Source: RHKX01 sp046330285 | GTDB lineage: Bacteria; Actinomycetota; Thermoleophilia; Solirubrobacterales; 70-9 | DNA: 64,000 nt | Direction: 5' to 3' | Assembly (NCBI GenBank): GCA_046330285.1 | Contig: JAXLSX010000006.1 | Location: 122,810 to 186,809 of the forward strand | The notes under the pieces: generated by a model | The model's input: the letters and a program-made list of their open reading frames with translations, nothing else | The model's database searches: none | What the model was told of the DNA's origin: nothing | Made by a program: the position numbers and the translations under genes | In this document: in pieces, positions 53,550-61,570 of the stretch | How positions within the stretch are numbered: the first letter of the stretch is position 1 | Layout: every line of letters begins with the position of its first letter

Positions 53550-54542
53550 TCAGACCGCCTCGGCGGCCTCCTCGGCGGCCTCGATCTTCTCCTCGTCCGT
53601 CGGCGGCGTGTCCCGTAGGTACCACTCGGCGTCGAGGGCCCCGCGGGTGCCGGAGCCGGCGGCGGTGATCGCCTGGCGGTAGGTGAAGTCGACGAGGTCG
53701 CCGATCGCGAAGACGCCGGCGAGGTTGGTCTTGGTGGACGGCTCGTCGACCTTGACGTAGCCGTTGTCGTGGAGGTCGATCTGGCCCTTGACGAGCTCGG
53801 AGCCGGGAATGTGGCCGATCGCGACGAAGGCGCCGCCGACCTTGAGCTCCTCGGTGTCGCCGGTCGTGGGGTTGGTGATCCGGACGTGGTCGAGCGCGCC
53901 GTCGTCGCCGGCGACGAACTCCTCCGGGACCCAGGGCGTCTTGAAGTCGATGTTGGCGGTCTCGCGTGCGCGGTCCTGCATCACCATCGAGGCGCGGAAC
54001 TCGTCGCGACGGTGGAGCACCGTGAGCTTGTCGGCGTACTTGGAGACGAAGATCGAATCCTCCATCGCCGTGTCGCCGCCGCCGATGACGGCGACGTCGC
54101 GGCCCTTGAAGAAGGCGCCGTCGCAGACGCCGCATGTCGAGACGCCGCGGCCGCCGAGCTCCATCTCGCCGGGGATCCCGAGCCGCTTCGGCTGGGCGCC
54201 CATCGCGAGGATGACGGTCCGCGCGCGGTACTCGTCGTCGCCGACCCAGACGGAGTGGATGCCGCCGTCGCTGAGGTCGACGCGGGTGGCGTCGTCGGTG
54301 ATGAAGCGGGTGCCGAAGCGCTCGGCCTGGGCGCGGAAGCGGTTCATCAACTCCGGGCCCATGATCCCCTCGGGGAAGCCCGGGTAGTTCTCGACCTCGG
54401 TCGTGTTCTGGAGCTGACCGCCCCACTGGAAGCCCTCGATCACGAGCGGCTCGAGGTCGGCCCGCGCCGCGTACACGGCGGCGGTGTAGCCGGCGCACGC
54501 ACCGCCGACGATGATCACGTTCTCGATTCGCTTATCGGTCAC
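53550..54542 (-). CDS. trxB: Thioredoxin reductase with an altered FAD-binding GxGxxG
   Basis: 330 residues. Catalytic disulfide STCGVCDGAFF, NADPH motif IGGGDTAMED and FAD end motif GVFAIGDLVDFTYRQAITAAGSG are normal. The first Rossmann motif reads GGACAG instead of GSGPAG: the second glycine is Ala and Pro is Cys, an unusual change (codons GGC GGT GCG TGC GCC GGC). The protein otherwise aligns along its length. It reduces thioredoxin with NADPH. Its start overlaps the upstream flippase-like gene's end by 11 bp. Confidence 0.95.
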   Translation of the reverse strand: MTDKRIENVIIVGGACAGYTAAVYAARADLEPLVIEGFQWGGQLQNTTEVENYPGFPEGIMGPELMNRFRAQAERFGTRFITDDATRVDLSDGGIHSVWVGDDEYRARTVILAMGAQPKRLGIPGEMELGGRGVSTCGVCDGAFFKGRDVAVIGGGDTAMEDSIFVSKYADKLTVLHRRDEFRASMVMQDRARETANIDFKTPWVPEEFVAGDDGALDHVRITNPTTGDTEELKVGGAFVAIGHIPGSELVKGQIDLHDNGYVKVDEPSTKTNLAGVFAIGDLVDFTYRQAITAAGSGTRGALDAEWYLRDTPPTDEEKIEAAEEAAEAV

Positions 54543-55809
54543 TTCCGACTCCTCGCATTCCGTTCTCCTGAGACTCTACTTCATTTTGTGAAGTATTGGA
54601 AGAGGCCGGGCTCTCCGGCTCCTCGTCGTCCTCATCATCCTCGACCGAGCGTCCCTCTGTCTCCCAGCGCGCCACGGTCCGCCGGAGCTGCAGGAAAGCG
54701 ACGATCCCGGGCGGCAGCGGCATCCAGAACGCGATCAGCCTGTAGACGAGCACGGCGGCGATCACGGTCGACGCCGACTCGCCGAAGATCACGAACGAGC
54801 CGATCAGCCCGCCGTCGACGGCGCCGACCCCCGCCGGGTCGGGCGCCAGGTTCGCCGCCATGCCGACGAAGAAGCCCATCACCAGGACGCCGATCGGCAG
54901 CGCCACGCCGAACGCCATGAACGTCGCCCAGAGGATCCCGATGTTCGACGCCCAGAACCCGATCGCGCCGATCATCGCCAGGCCGCCGTTGCGGGGATGG
55001 CGGACGAAGGCGAACGCGAGCCGCCCCCCGGTCGAGATCGTCGCCGGGACCTTGCTCAGCTTCAGCGCCGTCCGGCTCGCCCAGTTGTTGCCCTCGAGCG
55101 ACAGCCGGCGCTCGAGGTCGCCCGGCACGAGCATGATCAGCAGGAAGACGAGGACGAGGCCGCCGGCGATCGCCGCCGGAACGATCGTCATCGACGCCGG
55201 GTTCGGGCCGGCGAGGACGCCGGTCTCGAGCAGGACCCCGAAGACGATCACCGCGATCACGTAGAAGGCGTAGAGGAGGACGAGGAAGGCGACCATCCGC
55301 TCGGCCGCCTCGACCCGGCGCATCCCCGCCTTGCGCAGCGCCCAGTAACTGAGGATCACGCCGCCGGCGCCACCCGCCGACAGGACGCGGGAGGCGGCGA
55401 GCCCGGCCATGGTGATCTGGTAGCTCTCGCGCCAGTCGAGGTGGACGAGGTTCTCGCCGATCACGCCGCGGAAGAGGGCGACGTAGGAGCCGAAGGCGAG
55501 GACGTTGAAGCCGACGGCGACGGCGAACCACTGCCACTCGCCCTCCCCCATCTTCTCGATCGCATCCTCCAGCCCGATCAGCTTCGGCAGCAGGACGTAG
55601 ATCACCGCGAACATCAACAGGACGATCAGCGCCGTCAGCGCGACCTTGCGCGGATTCTCGAACAGCGACGGCGCGTCGTCGCCGGGCCGCGCTACCCGTT
55701 GGGCCGGGGCCGCCGCCGCGGGTGCGGCGGACTCGGCGGTCGGGTCGACCTGCCCCTCCACCTCGATGAGGTGCTCCTGTCCGTGGTCAAGCTCCCTACC
55801 CTCGGCCAT
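54532..55809 (-). CDS. Lysylphosphatidylglycerol synthase TM-region (flippase-like) family protein
   Basis: 425 residues from the ATG at 55809. ~8-9 TM helices starting after an acidic cytoplasmic N-terminus. Family patterns: GVILSYWALRKAGMRRVEAAERMV, LAASRVLSAGGAGG, and MAANLAPDPAGVGAVDGGLIGSFV (the conserved P-x-G-x-G loop). No MprF catalytic domain follows, so it resembles stand-alone UPF0104/flippase-like proteins rather than a lipid aminoacylating enzyme. The acidic tail (VEDDEDDEEPESP) overlaps trxB by 11 bp, implying one transcript. Confidence 0.85.
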   Translation of the reverse strand: MAEGRELDHGQEHLIEVEGQVDPTAESAAPAAAAPAQRVARPGDDAPSLFENPRKVALTALIVLLMFAVIYVLLPKLIGLEDAIEKMGEGEWQWFAVAVGFNVLAFGSYVALFRGVIGENLVHLDWRESYQITMAGLAASRVLSAGGAGGVILSYWALRKAGMRRVEAAERMVAFLVLLYAFYVIAVIVFGVLLETGVLAGPNPASMTIVPAAIAGGLVLVFLLIMLVPGDLERRLSLEGNNWASRTALKLSKVPATISTGGRLAFAFVRHPRNGGLAMIGAIGFWASNIGILWATFMAFGVALPIGVLVMGFFVGMAANLAPDPAGVGAVDGGLIGSFVIFGESASTVIAAVLVYRLIAFWMPLPPGIVAFLQLRRTVARWETEGRSVEDDEDDEEPESPASSNTSQNEVESQENGMRGVGSDR

Positions 55810-55860
55810 CGCCGGGCATGTTCGCATCCCCGCCGGGGGCACCCGGCCCGCGCCGGGCTC

Positions 55861-56823
55861 TCAGGAGTTCGCGGTCCGCTCGAGCTCCTGGACGGCGCGG
55901 CTGATTGCCAGCGCCAGCGGCTCGGCCATCGGCTCGCCGATCCGGACCGCGGCGACGAGGCCGAGGCCGGCGAGGAGGTCGATCACGTAGTGCTCGCCGA
56001 GATAGACGAGGGCGAAGCCGAGGATCCCGGCGTAGGTCCAGGCCGCCGCCCCGACGGCGCGGTTCGACTCGGTGAGGAGGATCGCCGCCAGCACCGAGGC
56101 GCCGAAGTGCAGCGACGGCATCGCCGCCCACGGGTTGCCGTCGACCGTGTCGTACATCTTCGGCCAGGCGCCCTTGAAGGTCTCCTCGCCCACAGCCAGC
56201 ATCCGGCGCTCGACCCGGTCGTCGCCGGTGTAGCCGTTGGCGGCGGCCCACCAGGGCGGCGCCGTCGGCACCGCGATGTAGGTGGCGCAGCCGAGATCGA
56301 AGGCCGCTCCCATCTGTCGCGCGGCCCGGGCGTAGCGGCTCCCGTCGCGGGTGAGGATGTAGATCAGCGACAGGTGCGGCTCGAAGAACCAGGCCCAGTG
56401 GGCGAACGTCAGGAAGCGGTCGAGCGCAGTCACCCGCCCGTCGTCGGGGGTGAGCAGGGCCTGCAGGCGCGAGTTCGGGAGCCGGCCGCGGCCGACGGCG
56501 CGGTCGAAGCGGATCGGGTAGCGGATCTTCAGTCGCCGCCGCAGCGCCTCGGGGTCGTCGTAGGGAAGCTCGTGGACCATCGTGAACGCCCACATCTGCT
56601 GCGCGAACAGGAACGCGTCCCGCGTCTTCGTGCGCGACTTCAGCGTCGCAAGCCCGACCGGGCCGGCGACCGTGGCGGCGACGGTGGCCGCCGGAGGCAG
56701 TCGCAGGCGCTTGCGCAGGACCGGCACCGCGACCGACGCGGCGATCGCGGTGAAGGCCGCGCCGCGGAGCCACGGACGCAGCCGCGACCTGCTCCTGCGG
56801 GTTGAGGCGGCCGCCAGGGTCAA
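55861..56823 (-). CDS. PAP2-superfamily (inositol phosphorylceramide synthase-like) membrane protein
   Basis: 320 residues. The PAP2_3 (Aur1/Ipt1-like) motifs are visible: NPWAAMPSLHFGASVLAA (SxxH) and LGEHYVIDLLAGLGL (H-Y-x-x-D), with ~5 TM helices and TAPPWWAAANGY between. The upstream domain 1 (K-x6-R-P, here near RTKTRDAFLFAQQ) is less clear. Such actinobacterial proteins transfer phospho-head groups or dephosphorylate lipid phosphates in the membrane. 51 bp from the flippase-like gene, probably cotranscribed. Confidence 0.87.
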   Translation of the reverse strand: MTLAAASTRRSRSRLRPWLRGAAFTAIAASVAVPVLRKRLRLPPAATVAATVAGPVGLATLKSRTKTRDAFLFAQQMWAFTMVHELPYDDPEALRRRLKIRYPIRFDRAVGRGRLPNSRLQALLTPDDGRVTALDRFLTFAHWAWFFEPHLSLIYILTRDGSRYARAARQMGAAFDLGCATYIAVPTAPPWWAAANGYTGDDRVERRMLAVGEETFKGAWPKMYDTVDGNPWAAMPSLHFGASVLAAILLTESNRAVGAAAWTYAGILGFALVYLGEHYVIDLLAGLGLVAAVRIGEPMAEPLALAISRAVQELERTANS

Positions 56824-56853
56824 AGCGCGGCGAGTATAGAAGCCGCTCCGAGA

Positions 56854-56883
56854 GGGCAGACCGGCATCTGCCGGTCCCTGCCC
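56854..56883. promoter_or_regulatory. Hairpin in the intergenic region before the oxidase-like cluster
   Basis: GACCGGC-ATCT-GCCGGTC (56859-56876), extended by GGGCA/TGCCC with a CC bulge. It lies 17 bp upstream of the TTG start at 56900, in the 76-bp gap between divergent genes. Could be an operator or 5'-UTR stem. Confidence 0.4.
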
Positions 56884-56899
56884 CTAGAATGGCGGCGCC

Positions 56900-57733
56900 T
56901 TGGAGGCCCCCCGCAAGAGAGCAGCCCTTCTGACGCTCGCCGCGACCGCCGGAGCGCTCGTCGCGATGCCCGAACTGGCCGCGGCCGACCTGCTCGCTCC
57001 CGACTCGGCTGCCTCCGACGGTGCCGGTGCCGCCCGCACCCTCTACGTGATCATGGCCGTCCTCGCCGCGCTGATCGTGATCGGCGTCCTCGGCGCCGTC
57101 GTTCGCGCCCTCCGCTCGCGCTCCGTCGCCGCCGAGAGCGACGACGCCCGCCGGACCCGCGGCACCCGCTCGATCCAGGTCCGCGTCGGCGCCGGCCTCG
57201 GGATCTTCGTCGTCGTCCTCTTCGTCGTCGGCATCATCTTCACGGGTAAGGCGACCGAGGTCGACGCCTCCGCCAACGACCCGATCACGATCAACGTCGA
57301 CGCCCAGCAGTGGGTCTGGCGCTACACCTACCCGGTCGCGGACCCGTCCGAGGACGGCTTCAACGACGACCAGCCCTACAGCTACCAGGAGCTCGTCGTC
57401 CCGGTCGACACCCCGATCAACCTCGAGATCTCCTCGATCGACGTCCTCCACCGCTGGTCGGTGCCGGCGCTCGCCCTGACCGCGGACGCGGTCCCGGGTG
57501 TGACCAACGAGGTCTCGTTCATGGCGACCGAGACCGGCACCTACGAAGGCGCCTCCAAGCGCTTCTCCGGCCCCGGCTACGCGAGCATGCGGACCCGCGT
57601 GATCGTCGTCGAGCCCGATGAGTACGAGGCCTTCCTGCAGTCCCGCGTCGACGGGATCAAGGCGGCCCGGACCGCGGTCCAGGACCGGGTGGCCAACGGA
57701 ACCGCCCCCGGAGTGAGGTTCGAGCAGAAGTGA
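56900..57733 (+). CDS. Cytochrome/quinol oxidase subunit II homologue lacking CuA ligands
   Basis: 277 residues, TTG start. Signal/first hydrophobic stretch (~9-30), two TM helices (~48-70 and ~97-115), then a periplasmic cupredoxin domain with VDAQQWVWRYTYP, VDVLHRWSVPAL-type strand (His184 kept) and DAVPGVTNEVSF. The CuA loop expected as Y-x-G-Q-C-x-E-x-C-x-x-x-H-x-x-M reads YEGASKRFSGPGYASM: both Cys are Ser (219, 223), Glu is Arg221, His is Tyr227. The SGPG-x-x-x-M form resembles CyoA of quinol oxidases. It cannot hold CuA. Overlaps the subunit I homologue start by 4 bp (GTGA). Confidence 0.9.
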   Translation: MEAPRKRAALLTLAATAGALVAMPELAAADLLAPDSAASDGAGAARTLYVIMAVLAALIVIGVLGAVVRALRSRSVAAESDDARRTRGTRSIQVRVGAGLGIFVVVLFVVGIIFTGKATEVDASANDPITINVDAQQWVWRYTYPVADPSEDGFNDDQPYSYQELVVPVDTPINLEISSIDVLHRWSVPALALTADAVPGVTNEVSFMATETGTYEGASKRFSGPGYASMRTRVIVVEPDEYEAFLQSRVDGIKAARTAVQDRVANGTAPGVRFEQK

Positions 57734-59535
57734 CCCCCCTTCAGACCGCATCCCATCCCGAGGTCGTCAGCGAGCAGGTCCCGCGCGCGCAGAAGCCGTG
57801 GATCACGCTGGTCACCAGCCCCGAGCACAAGTCCGTGGGCCGGATGTACGTCGCGACGGCACTGTTCTTCGCCGCCGCCGCGATCGCCGAGTTCCTGATG
57901 ATGCGGATCCAGCTGATGATCCCGGAGAACACGCTGATCCGGCCCGAGATCTTCGACCGGCTGCTCTCCGCCTTCGGCGTCACCTCGCTGATCTTGTTCG
58001 CGCTGCCGCTGCTCATCGGCCTGATGTCGATCGTCGTGCCGCTCCAGGTCGGCGCTCGCGGGATGGCCCTCCCCCGGCTCCATCACCTCTCCTACTGGCT
58101 CTACGTCTTCGGCGGGGCCCTGATCTACGGCAGCTTCCTCTACCGCCCCTCCGAGGCCGGGATCATGGCGCTGCCGCCGCTCTCCTCCTCGGAGTTCCTG
58201 CCCGGCGCCGCCGTCGACGCCTGGCTGACCGGCTTCGCCCTCGTCCTCCTCGGCTTCCTCTGCTTCTCGATCGCGATGATCGCCACGCTCCGCAACTCAC
58301 GGGCGCCCGGCATGGCCCTGCAGCGGATGCCGCTGTTCTCCTGGGCCGCCGGCATCGTCAGCTACACGCAGCTCGTCCTCGCCCCGGTCTTCCTCGCCGC
58401 GATCGCGATGCTGATCATCGATCGCCACTACGGCGGCGTCTTCTTCGTCTCCGGAGAGGGCGGCAAGCCGATGCTGTTCGAGCACCTCGCCTCAGTCTTC
58501 ATCTCCGGCGCGGTGGCGTCGCTGCTCGTCGGCGCGATGGCCGCGATCTCCGAGATCCTCTCGACCTTCTCCCGCCAGCCCCACTTCGGCCACCGGACGA
58601 TGGCCGGCTCGCTGGCCGCGTTCGCCGTCCTCTCGGTCCTCGCCTGGATGCAGAACATGTACGCAGGGCCGATCCCCGACGGCTTCCTCTACTTCGCGAT
58701 GCTGATGGCGCTCTGCGCCGTCGTCCCAGTCGGGCTGATCATCTTCAACTGGATCGCAACGATGACCGGCGGCGCCAAGCGCCAGGGGATGCCGTTCAAG
58801 TTCGCCCTCGGCGCGATCGTCCTGCTCGTCATCGGATTCGCCGGCAAGCTCGTCACCGCGGTCGTCCCCGTCGGCTCGCTGCTCGCCGGCAGCACCTTCA
58901 CGACGGGCACCAGCTTCGCCCTGATCGCCGGCGCCGGCGTCCTCGGCGGCTTCGCGGCCCTCTACTACTGGTTCCCGAAGCTCTCCGGCCGCCTGATGGG
59001 CGACGCCCTCGGCGTCACCTCCTACTGGCTGCTGATCGTCGGCGCCGTCGTCTACACGCTGACGACGATGATGGCCGGCCTCGAGGGAATGGCGGTCGAC
59101 GTCGCCAAGTTCTACGGCGACAGCGGCCTCGACGTCCTCAACCTGATCGCCTCGATCGCCGCGATCCTCTTCGTCCTCGGCTTCATCCTGACGATGCTCA
59201 ACGCCGCCACGAGCTACAAGCACGGCATCGAGGTCGGCCCCGACCCGTGGCAGGGCAGCACCCTCGAGTGGTTCGCCCCCTCGCCGCCGCCGGTCCACAA
59301 CTTCGACCTGGTCCCCGACGTCCGCAGCGCCGAGCCGCTGGACGACATCCGCGAGGCGGTCCGCCGTCGCGCGACGCGGTGGTATCCGCCGGCGGCCAGG
59401 ACCGAGGAACGGGAGCCGGAGGCGGTTGCGGTCGCCGCCGGAGAGGCGCCGGCCGAGCCGGCGACAGGGGCCGAGGCGAGCGGAGACGACTCCGCACCCG
59501 CCGGCCGGGATGAAGACGACAGCCCGGTAGCCTGA
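57730..59535 (+). CDS. Haem-copper oxidase subunit I homologue lacking all haem and CuB ligands
   Basis: 601 residues, GTG start overlapping the subunit II homologue stop. ~12 TM helices align along their length with CtaD: PLLIGLMSIVVPLQVGAR, RAPGMALQRMPLF, SEILSTFSRQPHFGHR, IIFNWIATMTGG and ALYYWFPKLSGRL are kept. The ligands are not. Helix II TMHGTTM is SAFGVTS (Phe82); helix VI GHPEVY is ISGAVA (Ser259, Ala263); helix VII HH is Gln308-Asn309; helix X HFHY is TSFA (Thr394, Phe396). All six His and the cross-link Tyr are lost with no frameshift. It is a non-catalytic paralogue; role unknown. The C-terminal ~90 residues are acidic. Confidence 0.92.
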   Translation: MTPLQTASHPEVVSEQVPRAQKPWITLVTSPEHKSVGRMYVATALFFAAAAIAEFLMMRIQLMIPENTLIRPEIFDRLLSAFGVTSLILFALPLLIGLMSIVVPLQVGARGMALPRLHHLSYWLYVFGGALIYGSFLYRPSEAGIMALPPLSSSEFLPGAAVDAWLTGFALVLLGFLCFSIAMIATLRNSRAPGMALQRMPLFSWAAGIVSYTQLVLAPVFLAAIAMLIIDRHYGGVFFVSGEGGKPMLFEHLASVFISGAVASLLVGAMAAISEILSTFSRQPHFGHRTMAGSLAAFAVLSVLAWMQNMYAGPIPDGFLYFAMLMALCAVVPVGLIIFNWIATMTGGAKRQGMPFKFALGAIVLLVIGFAGKLVTAVVPVGSLLAGSTFTTGTSFALIAGAGVLGGFAALYYWFPKLSGRLMGDALGVTSYWLLIVGAVVYTLTTMMAGLEGMAVDVAKFYGDSGLDVLNLIASIAAILFVLGFILTMLNAATSYKHGIEVGPDPWQGSTLEWFAPSPPPVHNFDLVPDVRSAEPLDDIREAVRRRATRWYPPAARTEEREPEAVAVAAGEAPAEPATGAEASGDDSAPAGRDEDDSPVA

Positions 59536-59593
59536 GCGGCATGTCCGCCCGTCCCAACCCGGTGGCAAGCCCGTCCGCCGGGATGCCATCGCG

Positions 59594-60565
59594 ATGGAAC
59601 CTTCGGCAGGCGTAGCCGAGCGCGTCGAGCGCCACGCGTCCGCGACGACGCCCGCACCCGCGACGACGGTCCCCTCGGGCCGCCTCGACGTGGCCGAGGT
59701 GCTCGCGCACGTCCGCGACTACGTCGCGCTGACGAAGCCGCGGATCATCTCGCTGCTGCTCTGGACGACGGTCGCGACGATGTTCGTCGCGAAGCCGAGC
59801 GGCCTCGCCTTCTCGACGATCGCCTGGACCTGCATCGGCGGCTACCTCGCCGCCGGCGGCGCCGGAGCGATCAACCACTACATCGACCGCGACATCGACT
59901 CCCGGGTCGGCCGGACCCGCGGACGGCCGATCGTCGCCGGCCGCGTCAAGCCGGTCCGCGCCCTGGTCTTCGGCATCGCCCTCGGCGTTCTCGCCGCTGT
60001 CCAGCTCTGGATCACGGTCAACGGCCTCGCCGCGGCGCTGTCGGTCCTCGGGCTGCTCGGCTACGTGCTCCTCTACTCCGCCTGGCTCAAGCGCCGGACC
60101 CCGCAGAACATCGTCATCGGCGGCGTCGCCGGCGCGATCCCGCCGCTCGTCGGCTGGGCCGCCGCGGCCGGGAGCCTGTCGGTCGATGCCCTCTACCCGT
60201 TCATGATCATCTTCCTCTGGACGCCGCCGCACTTCTGGGCGCTGGCGCTGCTGATCTCCGACGACTACGAGAAGACCGGGGTCCCGATGATGCCGGTGGT
60301 CCGTGGCGAGGAGTACACGCGCAACCGGATCCTCCTCTACACGGTGCTGCTGGTCGTCTTCACGCTGATCCCGTTCGCGACCGGCCTCTTCGGCGGCCTC
60401 TACCTCGCGGCGGCGGTGATCCTCGGCGGCCTCTTCCTCGGCGGGTCGATCCACCTGCTCCGGAGCCCGAGCCGGAAGACGGCCCTGCAGCTCCATCTCG
60501 GCTCGCTCGCGTACCTGTTCCTCCTGTTCGGCGCCATGGCAGCCGACAGGGTCCTCGCCGCTTGA
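59594..60565 (+). CDS. ctaB: Protohaem IX farnesyltransferase (haem O synthase)
   Basis: 323 residues. UbiA-type polyprenyltransferase with ~8 TM helices. First Asp-rich motif AGAINHYIDRDIDSRVGRTRGRPIVAGR (N-x-x-x-D-x-x-x-D), second LYPFMIIFLWTPPHFWALALLISDDYEKTGVPMMPVV (YxxxK/D-x-x-x-D region). It adds farnesyl to haem B to form haem O for A-type oxidases. Here it follows the ligand-less oxidase-like genes by 58 bp, yet also would serve the canonical oxidase whose ctaE faces it at the window end. Confidence 0.96.
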   Translation: MEPSAGVAERVERHASATTPAPATTVPSGRLDVAEVLAHVRDYVALTKPRIISLLLWTTVATMFVAKPSGLAFSTIAWTCIGGYLAAGGAGAINHYIDRDIDSRVGRTRGRPIVAGRVKPVRALVFGIALGVLAAVQLWITVNGLAAALSVLGLLGYVLLYSAWLKRRTPQNIVIGGVAGAIPPLVGWAAAAGSLSVDALYPFMIIFLWTPPHFWALALLISDDYEKTGVPMMPVVRGEEYTRNRILLYTVLLVVFTLIPFATGLFGGLYLAAAVILGGLFLGGSIHLLRSPSRKTALQLHLGSLAYLFLLFGAMAADRVLAA

Positions 60566-60581
60566 TTAGATTTCAGCCTCG

Positions 60582-60695
60582 ATGGATCGCCGCAAGGCCA
60601 ACAAGAGCATCAACTCCGGCCTCGTCGCCGCGGGTATCGCGCTGCTCCTGTTCGCGATCACGTTCTACGCCGCCGTCCTCTACGTCGGCGGCTGA
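60582..60695 (+). CDS. 37-residue single-TM small protein
   Basis: ATG at 60582, TGA at 60693-60695. A basic start (DRRKANKS) and one TM helix (GLVAAGIALLLFAITFYAAVLY). It lies 16 bp after ctaB and 3 bp before the next ORF, so it is in the same unit. Comparable tiny proteins occur beside oxidase genes as accessory or assembly subunits; here that is only inferred from position and size. Confidence 0.65.
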   Translation: MDRRKANKSINSGLVAAGIALLLFAITFYAAVLYVGG

Positions 60696-60698
60696 TCG

Positions 60699-60974
60699 AT
60701 GAGCCCGGTCCGCGACATCGAGAGCGCCGAGCCGACCGAGCTCGTCTACGTCCCGAACAACTCGTGGGCGCCGATCATCATCGCGCTGGGGATCACGTTC
60801 GTCCTCGTCGGGTTCTTCAAGGGCTGGTCGCTGTGGGTCATCGGCGCCTTCCTCCTGTTCCTCGGCCTCCGCTCCTGGTGGCACATCTCCAACGACGAGA
60901 TCGAGGGCATGCGTCGCGAGCAGCGCACCGACACGGCGGTCATCCCGGCCGAGCCGGTCCGCCGCAGCCGCTGA
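60699..60974 (+). CDS. Two-TM protein, possible oxidase-associated small subunit
   Basis: 91 residues. Short cytoplasmic start (MSPVRDIESAEPTELVYVPNNSWAP), two TM helices (IIIALGITFVLVGFFKGWSLWVIGAFLLFLGLRSWW), then a charged tail (HISNDEIEGMRREQRTDTAVIPAE). Directly follows the 37-aa gene. It may correspond to the subunit IV-type small subunits of actinobacterial oxidases, but sequence alone does not prove it. Co-transcribed with ctaB. Confidence 0.6.
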   Translation: MSPVRDIESAEPTELVYVPNNSWAPIIIALGITFVLVGFFKGWSLWVIGAFLLFLGLRSWWHISNDEIEGMRREQRTDTAVIPAEPVRRSR

Positions 60975-61031
60975 AGCTCCACCGCCCCTCCTGAGAGGCG
61001 CTCAGAGCCCTTCTGACGCGCGCTCCCGGGT

Positions 61032-61433
61032 CTAGCCGGGTGTCATCGCCGACGTCGCGCCGTCGGACGTCCAGACGCGCATGATGTCGCGCATCGAGAG
61101 CACGCCGACGAGGTCGCTGTCCTCGCAGATCACGAGGTGGCGGATGCCCCGCGCGGCCATGTCGGCGGCGGCGCGCTCGAGGCTCCAGTCGGGGGCCGCC
61201 GTGATCACCGAGCCGCTCATGTGCTCGCCGACGAGCTCGGCGTCGGGGTCCTCACCGCGGCCGATCGAGACCAGCACGTCCCGCTCGCTGATGATCCCCG
61301 GGCCCGGGGCGTCCTCGTCGATGACGATGGCTGCGCCGACTCCCTTGTCGGCCATCATCTTGGCCGCGTCGCGCAGGGTGTGGCCGGGTCCGACGGTCAA
61401 CACCACCTTCGACATGCCTTCGCGTACTTCCAT
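61032..61433 (-). CDS. CBS-domain pair protein
   Basis: 133 residues. Two CBS repeats: VGPGHTLRDAAKMMADKGVGAAIVIDEDAPGPGIISERDVL (~12-53) and APDWSLERAAADMAARGIRHLVICEDSDLVGVLSMRDIMRV (~79-120). The SERDV and SMRDI endings are typical nucleotide-binding positions. Likely an adenylate-sensing regulator. Antisense to the surrounding oxidase-like cluster, between ctaB group and the cytochrome c gene. Confidence 0.9.
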   Translation of the reverse strand: MEVREGMSKVVLTVGPGHTLRDAAKMMADKGVGAAIVIDEDAPGPGIISERDVLVSIGRGEDPDAELVGEHMSGSVITAAPDWSLERAAADMAARGIRHLVICEDSDLVGVLSMRDIMRVWTSDGATSAMTPG

Positions 61434-61570
61434 TTCGGCGCTGCGCCTCCCTCGGGTCTCGTGGTCGTCCGGCGCGGCTCCACCGGCCGGTTTGTGCTGA
61501 TCGTCTCAACCCTATCGAATGGCTCCGGGCAGGCGTCCGGGCGGGGTCGCCGACCTATAGGATTCGCGCC

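Noticed and set aside
57730..59535. Annotation as a working cytochrome c oxidase subunit I
   Set aside because: None of the six haem/CuB His or the Tyr is present at aligned positions, so a catalytic call would be wrong.
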